From DATDYQ01 sp035288965 (lineage in GTDB: Archaea > Nanobdellota > Nanobdellia > SCGC-AAA011-G17 > JAGVZF01), in contig DATDYQ010000070.1 in assembly GCA_035288965.1 (NCBI GenBank), positions 1 through 14,454 of the forward strand: a DNA stretch of 14,454 nucleotides, in the 5' to 3' direction. Position numbers and translations under genes: made by a program. Below the pieces are notes generated by a model. The model made no database searches. It was not told where the DNA came from and was given only the letters and a program-made list of their open reading frames with translations. Each line of letters opens with the position of its first letter. Position 1 is the first letter of the stretch. Positions 8,190-13,894 of the stretch are shown here, in pieces.

Positions 8190-8825
8190 ATGTCATTAGA
8201 AATATCTGATGGGAAAGTTGGTATTGCTAGAGATGTTATTAAAACAGCATATAGCCCTCGTGATTTGTTGCATAATCCTATTTATTCGGATGAAGATGGT
8301 GCATTTAAAAATTTAGATACTAAATTATCTAAAGTTATTCTTTATTTACCTATACAATACAGGAATAATTTGAGAAGAAGAATGAGTTTTGTTAATGATA
8401 GAATTCTAGAAGAAGCTGATCCAGGATTTAAATCTGGAATTGGACCATCTGGATATCATAATTTTGAAACTTGGGACAACACAAATCCATTTCAAATTTT
8501 TTTCAAAACCAATACCTTAGAAAAAATATTTATTGGTGGAAAAGATAAGAAAGTTTATCTTGCAGTAGTTGATGTAACATTCACTTTTTCAGACAGAAAA
8601 TATGCTGGACAAGTCCATGAAGCTTTTATGAGAGAATTTATGATGGGTTGTGAACAATCTTCAACTATTCCATTGATACATAGACTAAGTCCCTCTGGTG
8701 ATGAGATTGATAAAAACAATAAAACATTGCGATGGATGCTTGGAAGAAACAAAAAAGGTAATATGTTGGAATTGACTGGAGATAGACATGCTTTTGAGAA
8801 TGAATATAATACTGGATTTTTCTAA
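8190..8825 (+). CDS. Hypothetical soluble protein, 211 aa
   Basis: I do not recognise this gene. The protein has no signal peptide or membrane helix, is mixed in charge, and reads as one compact domain with a beta-rich centre (residues 101-133, FQIFFKTNTL...VYLAVVDVTFTFS). A helix follows (AFMREFMMGCEQ, 145-156). The start fits a leaderless transcript from the TATA box at 8159-8167. The gene is divergent from the 436-aa surface gene across a 142-bp spacer. It converges on the 160-aa surface gene with only one base between the two stop codons. As the only apparently cytosolic protein in this surface cluster it could be a regulator or processing factor, but nothing in the sequence shows that. 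Confidence 0.75.
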   Translation: MSLEISDGKVGIARDVIKTAYSPRDLLHNPIYSDEDGAFKNLDTKLSKVILYLPIQYRNNLRRRMSFVNDRILEEADPGFKSGIGPSGYHNFETWDNTNPFQIFFKTNTLEKIFIGGKDKKVYLAVVDVTFTFSDRKYAGQVHEAFMREFMMGCEQSSTIPLIHRLSPSGDEIDKNNKTLRWMLGRNKKGNMLELTGDRHAFENEYNTGFF

Positions 8826-8826
8826 T

Positions 8827-9309
8827 TTATTTAATAATATCTCCAGATAAGACTATTGTTGAAGAAGGACTTGGATCAGGATCTGGGAATGATTCTTTTG
8901 TGATAACGACCTTATCGTATTCTGTAAAGTAAGCTCTTGTTTTAAATGCCAATGTACCTTGATTATTTTTATCTGTCTCAAATAAACCGATACTTAGTTT
9001 ATATCCTGAATGAGTATCTACTAACCATGCTTCATAAACTTCAGTCAAAGTTCCTTTTGAATTCTTCTTTAGTTTTGGAAGGTTTTTTGTATCTATTATA
9101 ATAGAACCTTGGAAATTTCTTTTTGCTCTTTCACTTCTACTTGTAATAAATAGATTTATTGAAGAGGTTATTACTGCTTTTCCAATAACCTTAGTTGAAT
9201 CTGGAGTTGTCAAATTGGCTGTCCATTTTTCAGTCATTGCTGTAACTATGGCTGTTGAAATTAAAGTTAATACTATAAATGCTATTAATATTAATCGTCT
9301 TTTGCCCAT
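8827..9309 (-). CDS. Exported protein with RskA-like domain, 160 aa
   Basis: A signal peptide or N-terminal anchor (1-24) precedes one domain (about 40-158) that resembles the extracellular domain of RskA-type anti-sigma factors. It has VYEAWLVDTHSGYKLSIG (91-108), then VVITKESFPDPDPSPSSTIVLSG. The same domain forms the C-terminal part of the 337-aa protein encoded just upstream, with near-identical stretches at protein and DNA level. The start overlaps the end of that gene by 19 nt and has a strong ribosome site (GGAGGG, 9316-9321, 6 nt before the ATG), so the two are co-expressed. Archaea lack sigma factors, so this is likely an extracellular binding domain reused, not an anti-sigma factor. 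Confidence 0.8.
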   Translation of the reverse strand: MGKRRLILIAFIVLTLISTAIVTAMTEKWTANLTTPDSTKVIGKAVITSSINLFITSRSERAKRNFQGSIIIDTKNLPKLKKNSKGTLTEVYEAWLVDTHSGYKLSIGLFETDKNNQGTLAFKTRAYFTEYDKVVITKESFPDPDPSPSSTIVLSGDIIK

Positions 9310-9512
9310 ATTGCGCCCTCCAATATTATATTTGATGATGGATTTGGATCAGAATCTGGGAATGGTTCTTTTGTTATTATAACCACATCATAAGTTCTTT
9401 CTGCTTTGGTTATTAATCCAGGAATTGGCAGATAACTATTAATTTGATATGTTAATTTCCCGTTTCCACTTGGGTTTGAATCTATTAAACCGATACTTAG
9501 TTTATATCCTGA
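8983..9512 (-). repeat. Duplicated RskA-like coding segment (27-bp exact match)
   Basis: A 27-bp stretch at 8983-9009 is identical to 9486-9512. Each encodes the SGYKLSIGL part of the RskA-like domain in the two overlapping genes, and flanking similarity extends through the ITKE...FPD segment. This marks a domain duplication recent enough, or constrained enough, to show at DNA level. Confidence 0.75.
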
Positions 9513-10304
9513 TTCGTTGTCAACTAGCCAAACTTCATAAATTTCATCTTTACCCAAATCAGGAAGGTTTTTTGTATCTACCAATACTTGAGCATTTAAG
9601 TTTGTGATTGGCTGATTAAATGGCTTTTTGAAATTTGGAGTTATGACTGAGTTAATTAAAACTCTTCCTTTTGATATACATTCTGGAACGTCCGTTGGAG
9701 CAAACAATCTTAGCTCTCTTACTTTCTTTTTTGTATTATTCTTTTCTAAATCAATACATGTTGGCTCTTTAGTTTTTTCTTTTATTTTGAAATCTTCTTC
9801 TTTTTCAAAGAAAGGTTTATTGTCTTTTCCAGTGTTAGCTTGGATTAAGGCAGAATAATCTCCGGTTAGATAATCTTGAGATGAAAATTCTATCTTGAAC
9901 TTTAGATGTTCTTCTGTATTATAACCGTATCCATAACCATAACCGAAATCAAATTTATTGCTGTTTTCATAACCATAACTATATCCATAACCGAAATTAT
10001 TTGGAGATGATAATAAAGTTATATTAAAACCCGTACAATCATTATCTCCATTCAATTGAATTGTGCATGTTTTAGGTGTTGGACCTAGAATTTTTAATGT
10101 AATATTTGTTAAGGGAACATGTAAGTCTTTCTCTTCAATTTTAATATCTGCTTCAAAACTTATTAAGTCCCCTTGATTGTAGATTTTATCTGGATCATTA
10201 AAGGTAATAGAAAGTTGGACAGCTCCTGCTGGACCTGCAACTATCAATAAGATAATTACTACGATGGTTATAAATCCACTTAGGAATATCCTCTTTTTCA
10301 ACAT
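9291..10304 (-). CDS. Exported two-module surface protein with Gly-Tyr tract and RskA-like C-terminus, 337 aa
   Basis: A signal peptide (1-28, cut near AGPAGA) is followed by a module (29-175) homologous to the N-terminus of the 436-aa protein, with C80 and C90 around NGDN and an NTGKDNKPFF ending. Inside it lies an expanded Gly-Tyr tract (104-129, FGYGYSYGY and FGYGYGYGYN). A short linker (about 176-208) leads to an RskA-like domain (209-333, EIYEVWLVDNESGYKLSIG, then VVIITKEPFPDSDPNPSS) shared with the 160-aa protein downstream. There is no C-terminal membrane helix. GAGGT at 10312-10316 supports the start. The mosaic links two neighbouring genes into one family set, probably envelope components; the exact role is unknown. 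Confidence 0.82.
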   Translation of the reverse strand: MLKKRIFLSGFITIVVIILLIVAGPAGAVQLSITFNDPDKIYNQGDLISFEADIKIEEKDLHVPLTNITLKILGPTPKTCTIQLNGDNDCTGFNITLLSSPNNFGYGYSYGYENSNKFDFGYGYGYGYNTEEHLKFKIEFSSQDYLTGDYSALIQANTGKDNKPFFEKEEDFKIKEKTKEPTCIDLEKNNTKKKVRELRLFAPTDVPECISKGRVLINSVITPNFKKPFNQPITNLNAQVLVDTKNLPDLGKDEIYEVWLVDNESGYKLSIGLIDSNPSGNGKLTYQINSYLPIPGLITKAERTYDVVIITKEPFPDSDPNPSSNIILEGAIWAKDD

Positions 10305-10341
10305 ATTACATACCTCTTAATTGAATAATATAGTGTTAAAG

Positions 10342-10361
10342 TATTTAAACACCAATGATAC
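10342..10361 (-). promoter_or_regulatory. Promoter with GTATCAT element (copy B)
   Basis: On the minus strand GTATCAT (10355-10361) lies exactly 5 nt before TTTAAATA (10342-10349), 38 nt before the start codon of the 337-aa gene. The leader again ends in TTAAGAGGTA. Element order, spacing and leader match copy A, which argues for shared control of the two genes. Confidence 0.7.
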
Positions 10362-10551
10362 TCGACGAGGATAGTAAAATTACTAGGCTAAAATAATCTT
10401 CTTATAATATAGATACAAGCTGTTGTATTCTGTTATTTATTTGGCACAAGTAGTTGTAGTAGAAATTTTGATTATATTGTTTAAAATGGTTTTTATAAGG
10501 CAAAACTTGTGTTAATTATAATTTTATTATATAGTGGTTACAAATAGAAAG

Positions 10552-10560
10552 TTTTATAAA
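10552..10560 (+). promoter_or_regulatory. TATA box of the tandem paralogue pair
   Basis: TTTTATAAA, centred about 29 nt before the ATG at 10585, with no ribosome site between them, so a near-leaderless transcript is likely. The 280-bp spacer between 10304 and 10585 also holds copy B of the GTATCAT promoter and a second TATA-like stretch near 10491. I see no gene in it. Confidence 0.55.
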
Positions 10561-10584
10561 CGGGTTATTTTATGAAAATCTAAA

Positions 10585-11043
10585 ATGACATTGTTAAGAT
10601 CTATTGGAAGAGTTGCATCATCTCTAAGTATCCCTATAGCCTCTTTTTCGTTCGCTGCTTTAGTTGTTAGTGGGGCGAATTACTGTTCACATAATAATGT
10701 AAGGTATCTTGATAAAGGTTTTGGGCGTAATGATCGTCACCTTGTTTGTAAAAAGGCGGATGGACTTTTGGGAAATACTGAGATTAATTTTTATGAAAGG
10801 ACAGGTAAAATAGAGGTAAAGAGGTGTTCTACTTTCTTAGAGATAAAACATTATACTGATGAAGATGGTGATTGGTATGTTGATAATTTTTCAATATATA
10901 AAGGCTTATTTCATATAAGGGGGCCTGATTATGTCTATCTTAATAGAGGTGAAGATTTTTTGGGTAATGAAAGACTTTTTGAGGAAGCTGATCGAGATTT
11001 AGAAAAGCAACTGCATAGATTTGAAAAACTTGCAGGTAGATAA
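10585..11043 (+). CDS. Small membrane-tethered or secreted protein, first tandem paralogue, 152 aa
   Basis: An N-terminal hydrophobic helix (about 12-34) is followed by a soluble domain beginning SHNNVRYLDKGFGRNDR and CKKADGLLGNTEINFYER, then DEDGDWYVD (near 92-100) and a helical, charged C-terminus (RLFEEADRDLEKQLHRFEKL). I do not recognise the family. The next gene is a clear paralogue with the same order of elements. The hydrophobic segment is compatible with a signal anchor facing outwards; no lipobox is evident. The pair is divergent from the 337-aa surface gene and may belong to the same envelope programme, which is inference from position only. Confidence 0.78.
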   Translation: MTLLRSIGRVASSLSIPIASFSFAALVVSGANYCSHNNVRYLDKGFGRNDRHLVCKKADGLLGNTEINFYERTGKIEVKRCSTFLEIKHYTDEDGDWYVDNFSIYKGLFHIRGPDYVYLNRGEDFLGNERLFEEADRDLEKQLHRFEKLAGR

Positions 11044-11265
11044 GAAGAAAATGACATTATCAGAATTTGTGAAGGATTTTGCATTGTTTGTTGGTTTAGG
11101 ACTAACACTTTCATCTCCAATTGCAACCGCTCTTCTAATTGATAATTATCATTCACATAATAATGTAAGGTATCTTGATAAAGGTTTGGGGCGTGATGAT
11201 CGTCGCCTTGTTTGTAAAAAGGCGGATGGACTTTTGGGATATACTGAAATTGATCTTTATGAAAG
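10686..11265 (+). repeat. Tandem gene duplication with a near-identical core
   Basis: Positions 10686-10799 match 11152-11265 with 7 mismatches in 114 bases, including 36 bases identical at the start of the block. A further 28 identical bases occur at 10857-10884 and 11323-11350. Sequence between and around these blocks is much more diverged, which fits patchy gene conversion or strong local constraint. Confidence 0.8.
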
Positions 11266-11515
11266 AGATGGTAAGATAGAAGTAGGAAAAAATTCTGTTT
11301 TTTCAGATAGTAAAATTTATGTTGATGAAGATGGTGATTGGTATGTTGATGAAATTTATATCTCTAGTGGTTTATTTTCAATGAGGGAACCCATTTTATT
11401 GTTTCGTGATAGAAATAAAGACTTTAAAGACCATAAAAGACTTTTTGAGGAAGCTAATAAGGTTTTAGAAAAAGAACTGCAAAGATTTAAACCTTTAATA
11501 GAAAAACAATTATAG
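11051..11515 (+). CDS. Small membrane-tethered or secreted protein, second tandem paralogue, 154 aa
   Basis: A paralogue of the preceding gene. The ORF is open from an ATG at 11021, but the start at 11051 (MTLSEFV) is preferred. It aligns with MTLLRSI of the first copy, shares the bases AAAATGACA around the start, and leaves a 7-nt gap instead of an overlap. The hydrophobic N-terminus (about 8-30) precedes SHNNVRYLDKGLGRDDR, CKKADGLLGYTEIDLYER, DEDGDWYVD and the charged helix RLFEEANKVLEKELQRF. The two proteins are nearly identical in the first two motifs and diverge between them. Probably co-transcribed with the first copy. Function unknown. Confidence 0.78.
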   Translation: MTLSEFVKDFALFVGLGLTLSSPIATALLIDNYHSHNNVRYLDKGLGRDDRRLVCKKADGLLGYTEIDLYERDGKIEVGKNSVFSDSKIYVDEDGDWYVDEIYISSGLFSMREPILLFRDRNKDFKDHKRLFEEANKVLEKELQRFKPLIEKQL

Positions 11516-11580
11516 TAAATAAAAATAAGACCTCTTTTTTCCCCGTTGGGTTAGCGCCTCGTTTTTAGGGAAAAAGAGCA
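11515..11580 (-). ncRNA. Candidate small non-coding RNA in the convergent spacer
   Basis: The spacer contains a GC-richer island in AT-rich surroundings with an 11-bp stem: CTCTTTTT(T)CCC at 11532-11543 pairs with GGGAAAAAGAG at 11568-11578, with one bulged base. The 24-nt loop (11544-11567) carries GAGGCGC and CTAACCC. A TATA box with the GTATCAT element (11602-11621) would start a minus-strand RNA close to 11578, that is, at the foot of the stem. A T-rich run (TTATTTTTATTT on the minus strand) follows the stem and could terminate it. No ORF fits. It could instead be a 3'-end structure of either flanking gene. Confidence 0.4.
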
Positions 11581-11589
11581 ATAACATAT

Positions 11590-11640
11590 AATTAACCAAA
11601 GTATATAAATGAAGATGATACTTTAATGCAATGGTTAATT
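11590..11640. repeat. Two-part inverted repeat between convergent genes
   Basis: AATTAACC (11590-11597) pairs with GGTTAATT (11633-11640), and AAAGTAT (11598-11604) pairs with ATACTTT (11618-11624). The result is a long hairpin with a 13-nt loop and an 8-nt bulge (11625-11632). It overlaps promoter copy C, so it may be a 3' hairpin of the transporter transcript, an operator, or both. Confidence 0.5.
11602..11621 (-). promoter_or_regulatory. Orphan promoter with GTATCAT element (copy C)
   Basis: On the minus strand GTATCAT (11615-11621) lies exactly 5 nt before TTTATATA (11602-11609), followed by C-TTT as in copy B. No protein gene begins below it on this strand; the candidate small RNA lies at the expected start distance. 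Confidence 0.5.
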
Positions 11641-11659
11641 AAATTGTAGAAAATATAGT

Positions 11660-12979
11660 TTAAGGTTTCTTTTTTAATGGTAGATGAGTAAATTTAAAGA
11701 AATTTTGAGCTACAATAGATTCAAATGTATGGATAAGGTTAACTTTTGGAGTATCTCTTATCTCTTTTAACATTGGAATGAAGATTAGTGATGTTGCTAA
11801 CCTTAATATTCCCGATATAATGAAAAGAACTAAGATTGAATCAAAATTAAGTTTAATTGTTGTTGAAAGGTAACCTCCAAGAATACCTCCAAGAAAAACA
11901 CCAATTCCTGTTAAAACATTTAAGTAAGTTAAACAAGCTGCCCTTCTTTGTGGTGATGTTGAATCAAAATAAAAATTGGATGAAGATAGATTAAATGCAG
12001 CCCATGCAATTCCTGAGAATATTTGTATTAATAATATTAAATAAAAGTTTTTTGTTAAGAGCCATAACAATGGAACAAAAGGAATTAAAAATCCAGATAT
12101 TTTTATTATTGAAATATTGCCATATTTATCGCCTATTTTTCCTATTTGAGACATTATTAATAATCCTGAAATTGCTGAAACAAAACCTGCTATTGTATAT
12201 TGTGCATAACTAAAATTCAAACTTTTTAGCATGTAAACTGTAAAGAAGGGAGAAGCGATGTTTGCTGTAAAATTAATTAATGTAAAATAGATTGTAAATC
12301 TTCCAAAATTATTAAATGGAGCTTTTTTTATGAATTGCCAGAATGTGAATTGATATTTTTCTTCTAATTTAAATTTAGGTTCATACATTTTTTTAATATA
12401 TGAAATGGAAATTAGTCTGGCAACAAATGCTATAAAGAAGAGAATTGCAAAACCTAAAAATATTTTGTTGATTGCTTTAAACTTATCTAAGAAAAATCCT
12501 GCAAGTAATGTTGAGATTAATGCAACTAATCCTATAATTTTGTTTCTAGTGCCGAAAAATGAGCTTCTTTTCTCTTCTGGAACTAAATCTCCAATCCATG
12601 AAGCCCATGCTGGGCCAATAAAACTACCGAATAAAGCAAGTAACGAGAATATTAAAACCAAAACCAATGGACCCTGAGATAAAATTATAAATGGAATTAG
12701 AAGAATTGGAATCCACATGAAAGCTTGAAATAAAGCTGCCTTGAGAATTAAAGATTTTCTTTGATTATGCTTCATTGCTTTTATTGTAGCAAATTGTGAT
12801 AGTGGAGCAATTAAATCTGGAAATGAACTTAGAAAACCTATTTGTAAATTAGTTGCTTTCATTGCCAAAGCAAATGGAATAATTAAAGAATGTCCAACTC
12901 CCGTCATCAAAGAATAGAAAGAGCCGTCAATTATTGAATATCTCAATGACTTTTTAACTACTTTATCCTCTTTTTTCAT
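11660..12979 (-). CDS. Major facilitator superfamily transporter
   Basis: A 439-aa integral membrane protein with about 12 hydrophobic helices in two halves, split by a charged loop near 195-225. Between helices 4 and 5 lies GDLVPEEKRSSFFGTRNKI (130-148), a form of the W-x-x-x-L-V-P-x-x-x-R-G-x-x-F-x-x-R signature seen in one MFS branch. A second MFS-type loop, GKIGDKYG (280-287), opens the C-terminal half. Length is normal. The substrate cannot be read from the sequence; uptake or export of a small metabolite or drug is typical of the superfamily. No ribosome site precedes the ATG, and the TATA box sits about 26 nt away, so it is probably leaderless. It shares no operon with its neighbours. 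Confidence 0.88.
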   Translation of the reverse strand: MKKEDKVVKKSLRYSIIDGSFYSLMTGVGHSLIIPFALAMKATNLQIGFLSSFPDLIAPLSQFATIKAMKHNQRKSLILKAALFQAFMWIPILLIPFIILSQGPLVLVLIFSLLALFGSFIGPAWASWIGDLVPEEKRSSFFGTRNKIIGLVALISTLLAGFFLDKFKAINKIFLGFAILFFIAFVARLISISYIKKMYEPKFKLEEKYQFTFWQFIKKAPFNNFGRFTIYFTLINFTANIASPFFTVYMLKSLNFSYAQYTIAGFVSAISGLLIMSQIGKIGDKYGNISIIKISGFLIPFVPLLWLLTKNFYLILLIQIFSGIAWAAFNLSSSNFYFDSTSPQRRAACLTYLNVLTGIGVFLGGILGGYLSTTIKLNFDSILVLFIISGILRLATSLIFIPMLKEIRDTPKVNLIHTFESIVAQNFFKFTHLPLKKKP

Positions 12980-13001
12980 AAGATAAATTTACTTTATTTG
13001 G

Positions 13002-13009
13002 TTTAAATA
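13002..13009 (-). promoter_or_regulatory. TATA box of the MFS gene
   Basis: TATTTAAA on the minus strand, about 26 nt before the start codon at 12979. It lies within the first copy of the 21-bp direct repeat (13003-13023). Confidence 0.6.
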
Positions 13010-13023
13010 GTTTTGTTGTAACT
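13003..13023. repeat. 21-bp direct repeat, left copy
   Basis: Identical to 13606-13626; similarity extends outwards to 13000-13027 and 13603-13631 with one substitution and one indel. The pair brackets the toxin-antitoxin-like genes, a 603-bp unit. This copy overlaps the promoter of the MFS gene. Confidence 0.8.
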
Positions 13024-13052
13024 AGAAATTAAGAAATATAGAAAGCAATAAA

Positions 13053-13060
13053 CTTATAAT
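13053..13060 (+). promoter_or_regulatory. TATA-like box of the toxin/DUF2283 pair
   Basis: CTTATAAT centred about 27 nt before the ATG at 13083, the spacing expected for a leaderless archaeal transcript. The match to consensus is modest. Confidence 0.45.
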
Positions 13061-13082
13061 CTTTATTAACTTAATATAGAAG

Positions 13083-13364
13083 ATGAATATCTTTGCATTA
13101 AAAGATAAAACTGGGAGAATGATTATTCTTTCAATGGAGCGATGGAAACATATTCTAAAGCATCCTGAAATGTCAGATAAATTAGAAGAAATTAAGGAAT
13201 GTTTAATTAATCCAGATGTTGTTATTGAATCTAGGACCGATAAAAATGTTAGAATTTATTACAGATATAATAAGAATATAAAAGAATATTTACTGGTATC
13301 AGTAAAGTATTTAAATGGAAAAGGATTTATAATTACAAGCTTTTATACGGATAAAATAAAATGA
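13083..13364 (+). CDS. Putative RelE/PBECR-fold toxin, 93 aa
   Basis: A small basic protein with a helix bearing RWKHILKHPEM (19-29), a stretch resembling the paired helices of RelE/PBECR-type RNases, then a beta-sheet R-I-Y-Y-R-Y...YLLVSVKYL and the closing F-I-I-T-S-F-Y-T. The W-x-H...HPE, Arg-Tyr and final T-S/A-F/Y elements match a family of small nucleases that often sits beside DUF2283 genes, which is the case here: the next gene overlaps it by 4 nt (ATGA). Toxin-first order is common for such pairs. The family call comes from memory of the pattern; an mRNA-cutting role is inferred. Confidence 0.65.
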   Translation: MNIFALKDKTGRMIILSMERWKHILKHPEMSDKLEEIKECLINPDVVIESRTDKNVRIYYRYNKNIKEYLLVSVKYLNGKGFIITSFYTDKIK

Positions 13365-13609
13365 AAAATAATTTAAAACTATATTATGATGAAGAAGGAG
13401 ATTTTCTAGAAATAAATATGGGAAAATATACTGAAGGTTATTTTAAAAATCTGGGTGATGATATTTTTGAAAGAATCGATAAAAAAACCAAAAAGACAAT
13501 GGGTATAGCTGTGTTTAATTTCAAGAAGAGAACAGAAAAATTAGAAGAAATAAATGTTGAATTACCTTTTAAAATACAATTGATTTCTAAAAAAAGTGTT
13601 AAGGCTTAA
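13361..13609 (+). CDS. DUF2283 protein, probable antitoxin partner
   Basis: An 82-aa protein that opens with LKLYYDEEGDFLEINMG, the start of the DUF2283 pattern (YD-x-x-x-D-x-L-x-I). It continues with a D-I-F-E-R-I-D...T-x-G-I-A-V-F strand pair, as expected for this small beta-rich family. DUF2283 genes commonly pair with small RelE-like or DUF4258 genes as presumed antitoxins. The start codon overlaps the upstream stop (ATGA), so translation is coupled. The stop codon lies within the right copy of the 21-bp direct repeat (13606-13626). Confidence 0.75.
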   Translation: MKNNLKLYYDEEGDFLEINMGKYTEGYFKNLGDDIFERIDKKTKKTMGIAVFNFKKRTEKLEEINVELPFKIQLISKKSVKA

Positions 13610-13626
13610 ATAGTTTTGTTGTAACT
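13606..13626. repeat. 21-bp direct repeat, right copy
   Basis: Identical to 13003-13023. It includes the stop codon of the DUF2283 gene. Read on the minus strand it carries the same TATTTAA box as the MFS promoter, so it could also drive RNA antisense to the toxin/antitoxin genes. Confidence 0.8.
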
Positions 13627-13639
13627 TAGAATTGGAAAA

Positions 13640-13867
13640 TTATTTATTAAAATAAGGCGTTAATACCATTGTTGAAATAAGTATTTGATAGGCATAAAAA
13701 GAACATTCATTGGCAAGCAATGTTAATCTTTGTTTATCTTTAAAAAATGGAACATATTTATGAGATCTAAAATAATGGGTAAATGCTCCTACTAATGGAA
13801 ATATATCTATATTTTTAAATTCCGGAATATAATTGCTTGAATTCAATCTTGAAACTAAATCTGACAT
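13640..13867 (-). CDS. Hypothetical small protein, 75 aa
   Basis: I do not recognise this ORF. It encodes a mainly helical, moderately hydrophobic protein (IDIFPLVGAFTHYF and CSFYAYQILISTMVLTPYF) without a clear signal peptide. It is divergent from the 183-aa gene across only 27 bases. A TATA-like run (13884-13893 on the minus strand) lies about 22 nt before its ATG, which fits a leaderless transcript. No overlapping gene competes for this stretch, but the length is small enough that it could be a remnant or a chance ORF. Confidence 0.45.
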   Translation of the reverse strand: MSDLVSRLNSSNYIPEFKNIDIFPLVGAFTHYFRSHKYVPFFKDKQRLTLLANECSFYAYQILISTMVLTPYFNK

Positions 13868-13872
13868 TTTAA

Positions 13873-13880
13873 TTTATATA
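13873..13880 (+). promoter_or_regulatory. TATA box of the 183-aa gene
   Basis: TTTATATA followed by CTTT, which would start transcription near 13902. This is just past the first ATG (13895), so a second TATA-like run (13904-13911) and a later start codon remain possible. Confidence 0.4.
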
Positions 13881-13894
13881 CTTTAATATATATA

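Noticed and set aside
10442..10511. CACAAGT/ACTTGTG inverted pair in the 280-bp spacer
   Set aside because: The arms are 7 bp and about 55 nt apart in AT-rich DNA, and no other feature supports a function.
11021..11050. Upstream start (ATG at 11021) for the second tandem paralogue
   Set aside because: It would overlap the first gene by 23 nt and add residues absent from the paralogue; the start at 11051 aligns with the first copy.
10935..11156. 73-codon minus-strand ORF across the paralogue junction
   Set aside because: It is antisense to two well-supported genes, with a Ser-rich translation and no promoter of its own.
11995..12677. Plus-strand ORFs opposite the MFS transporter
   Set aside because: They are antisense to a clear 12-helix transporter and show no independent signals.
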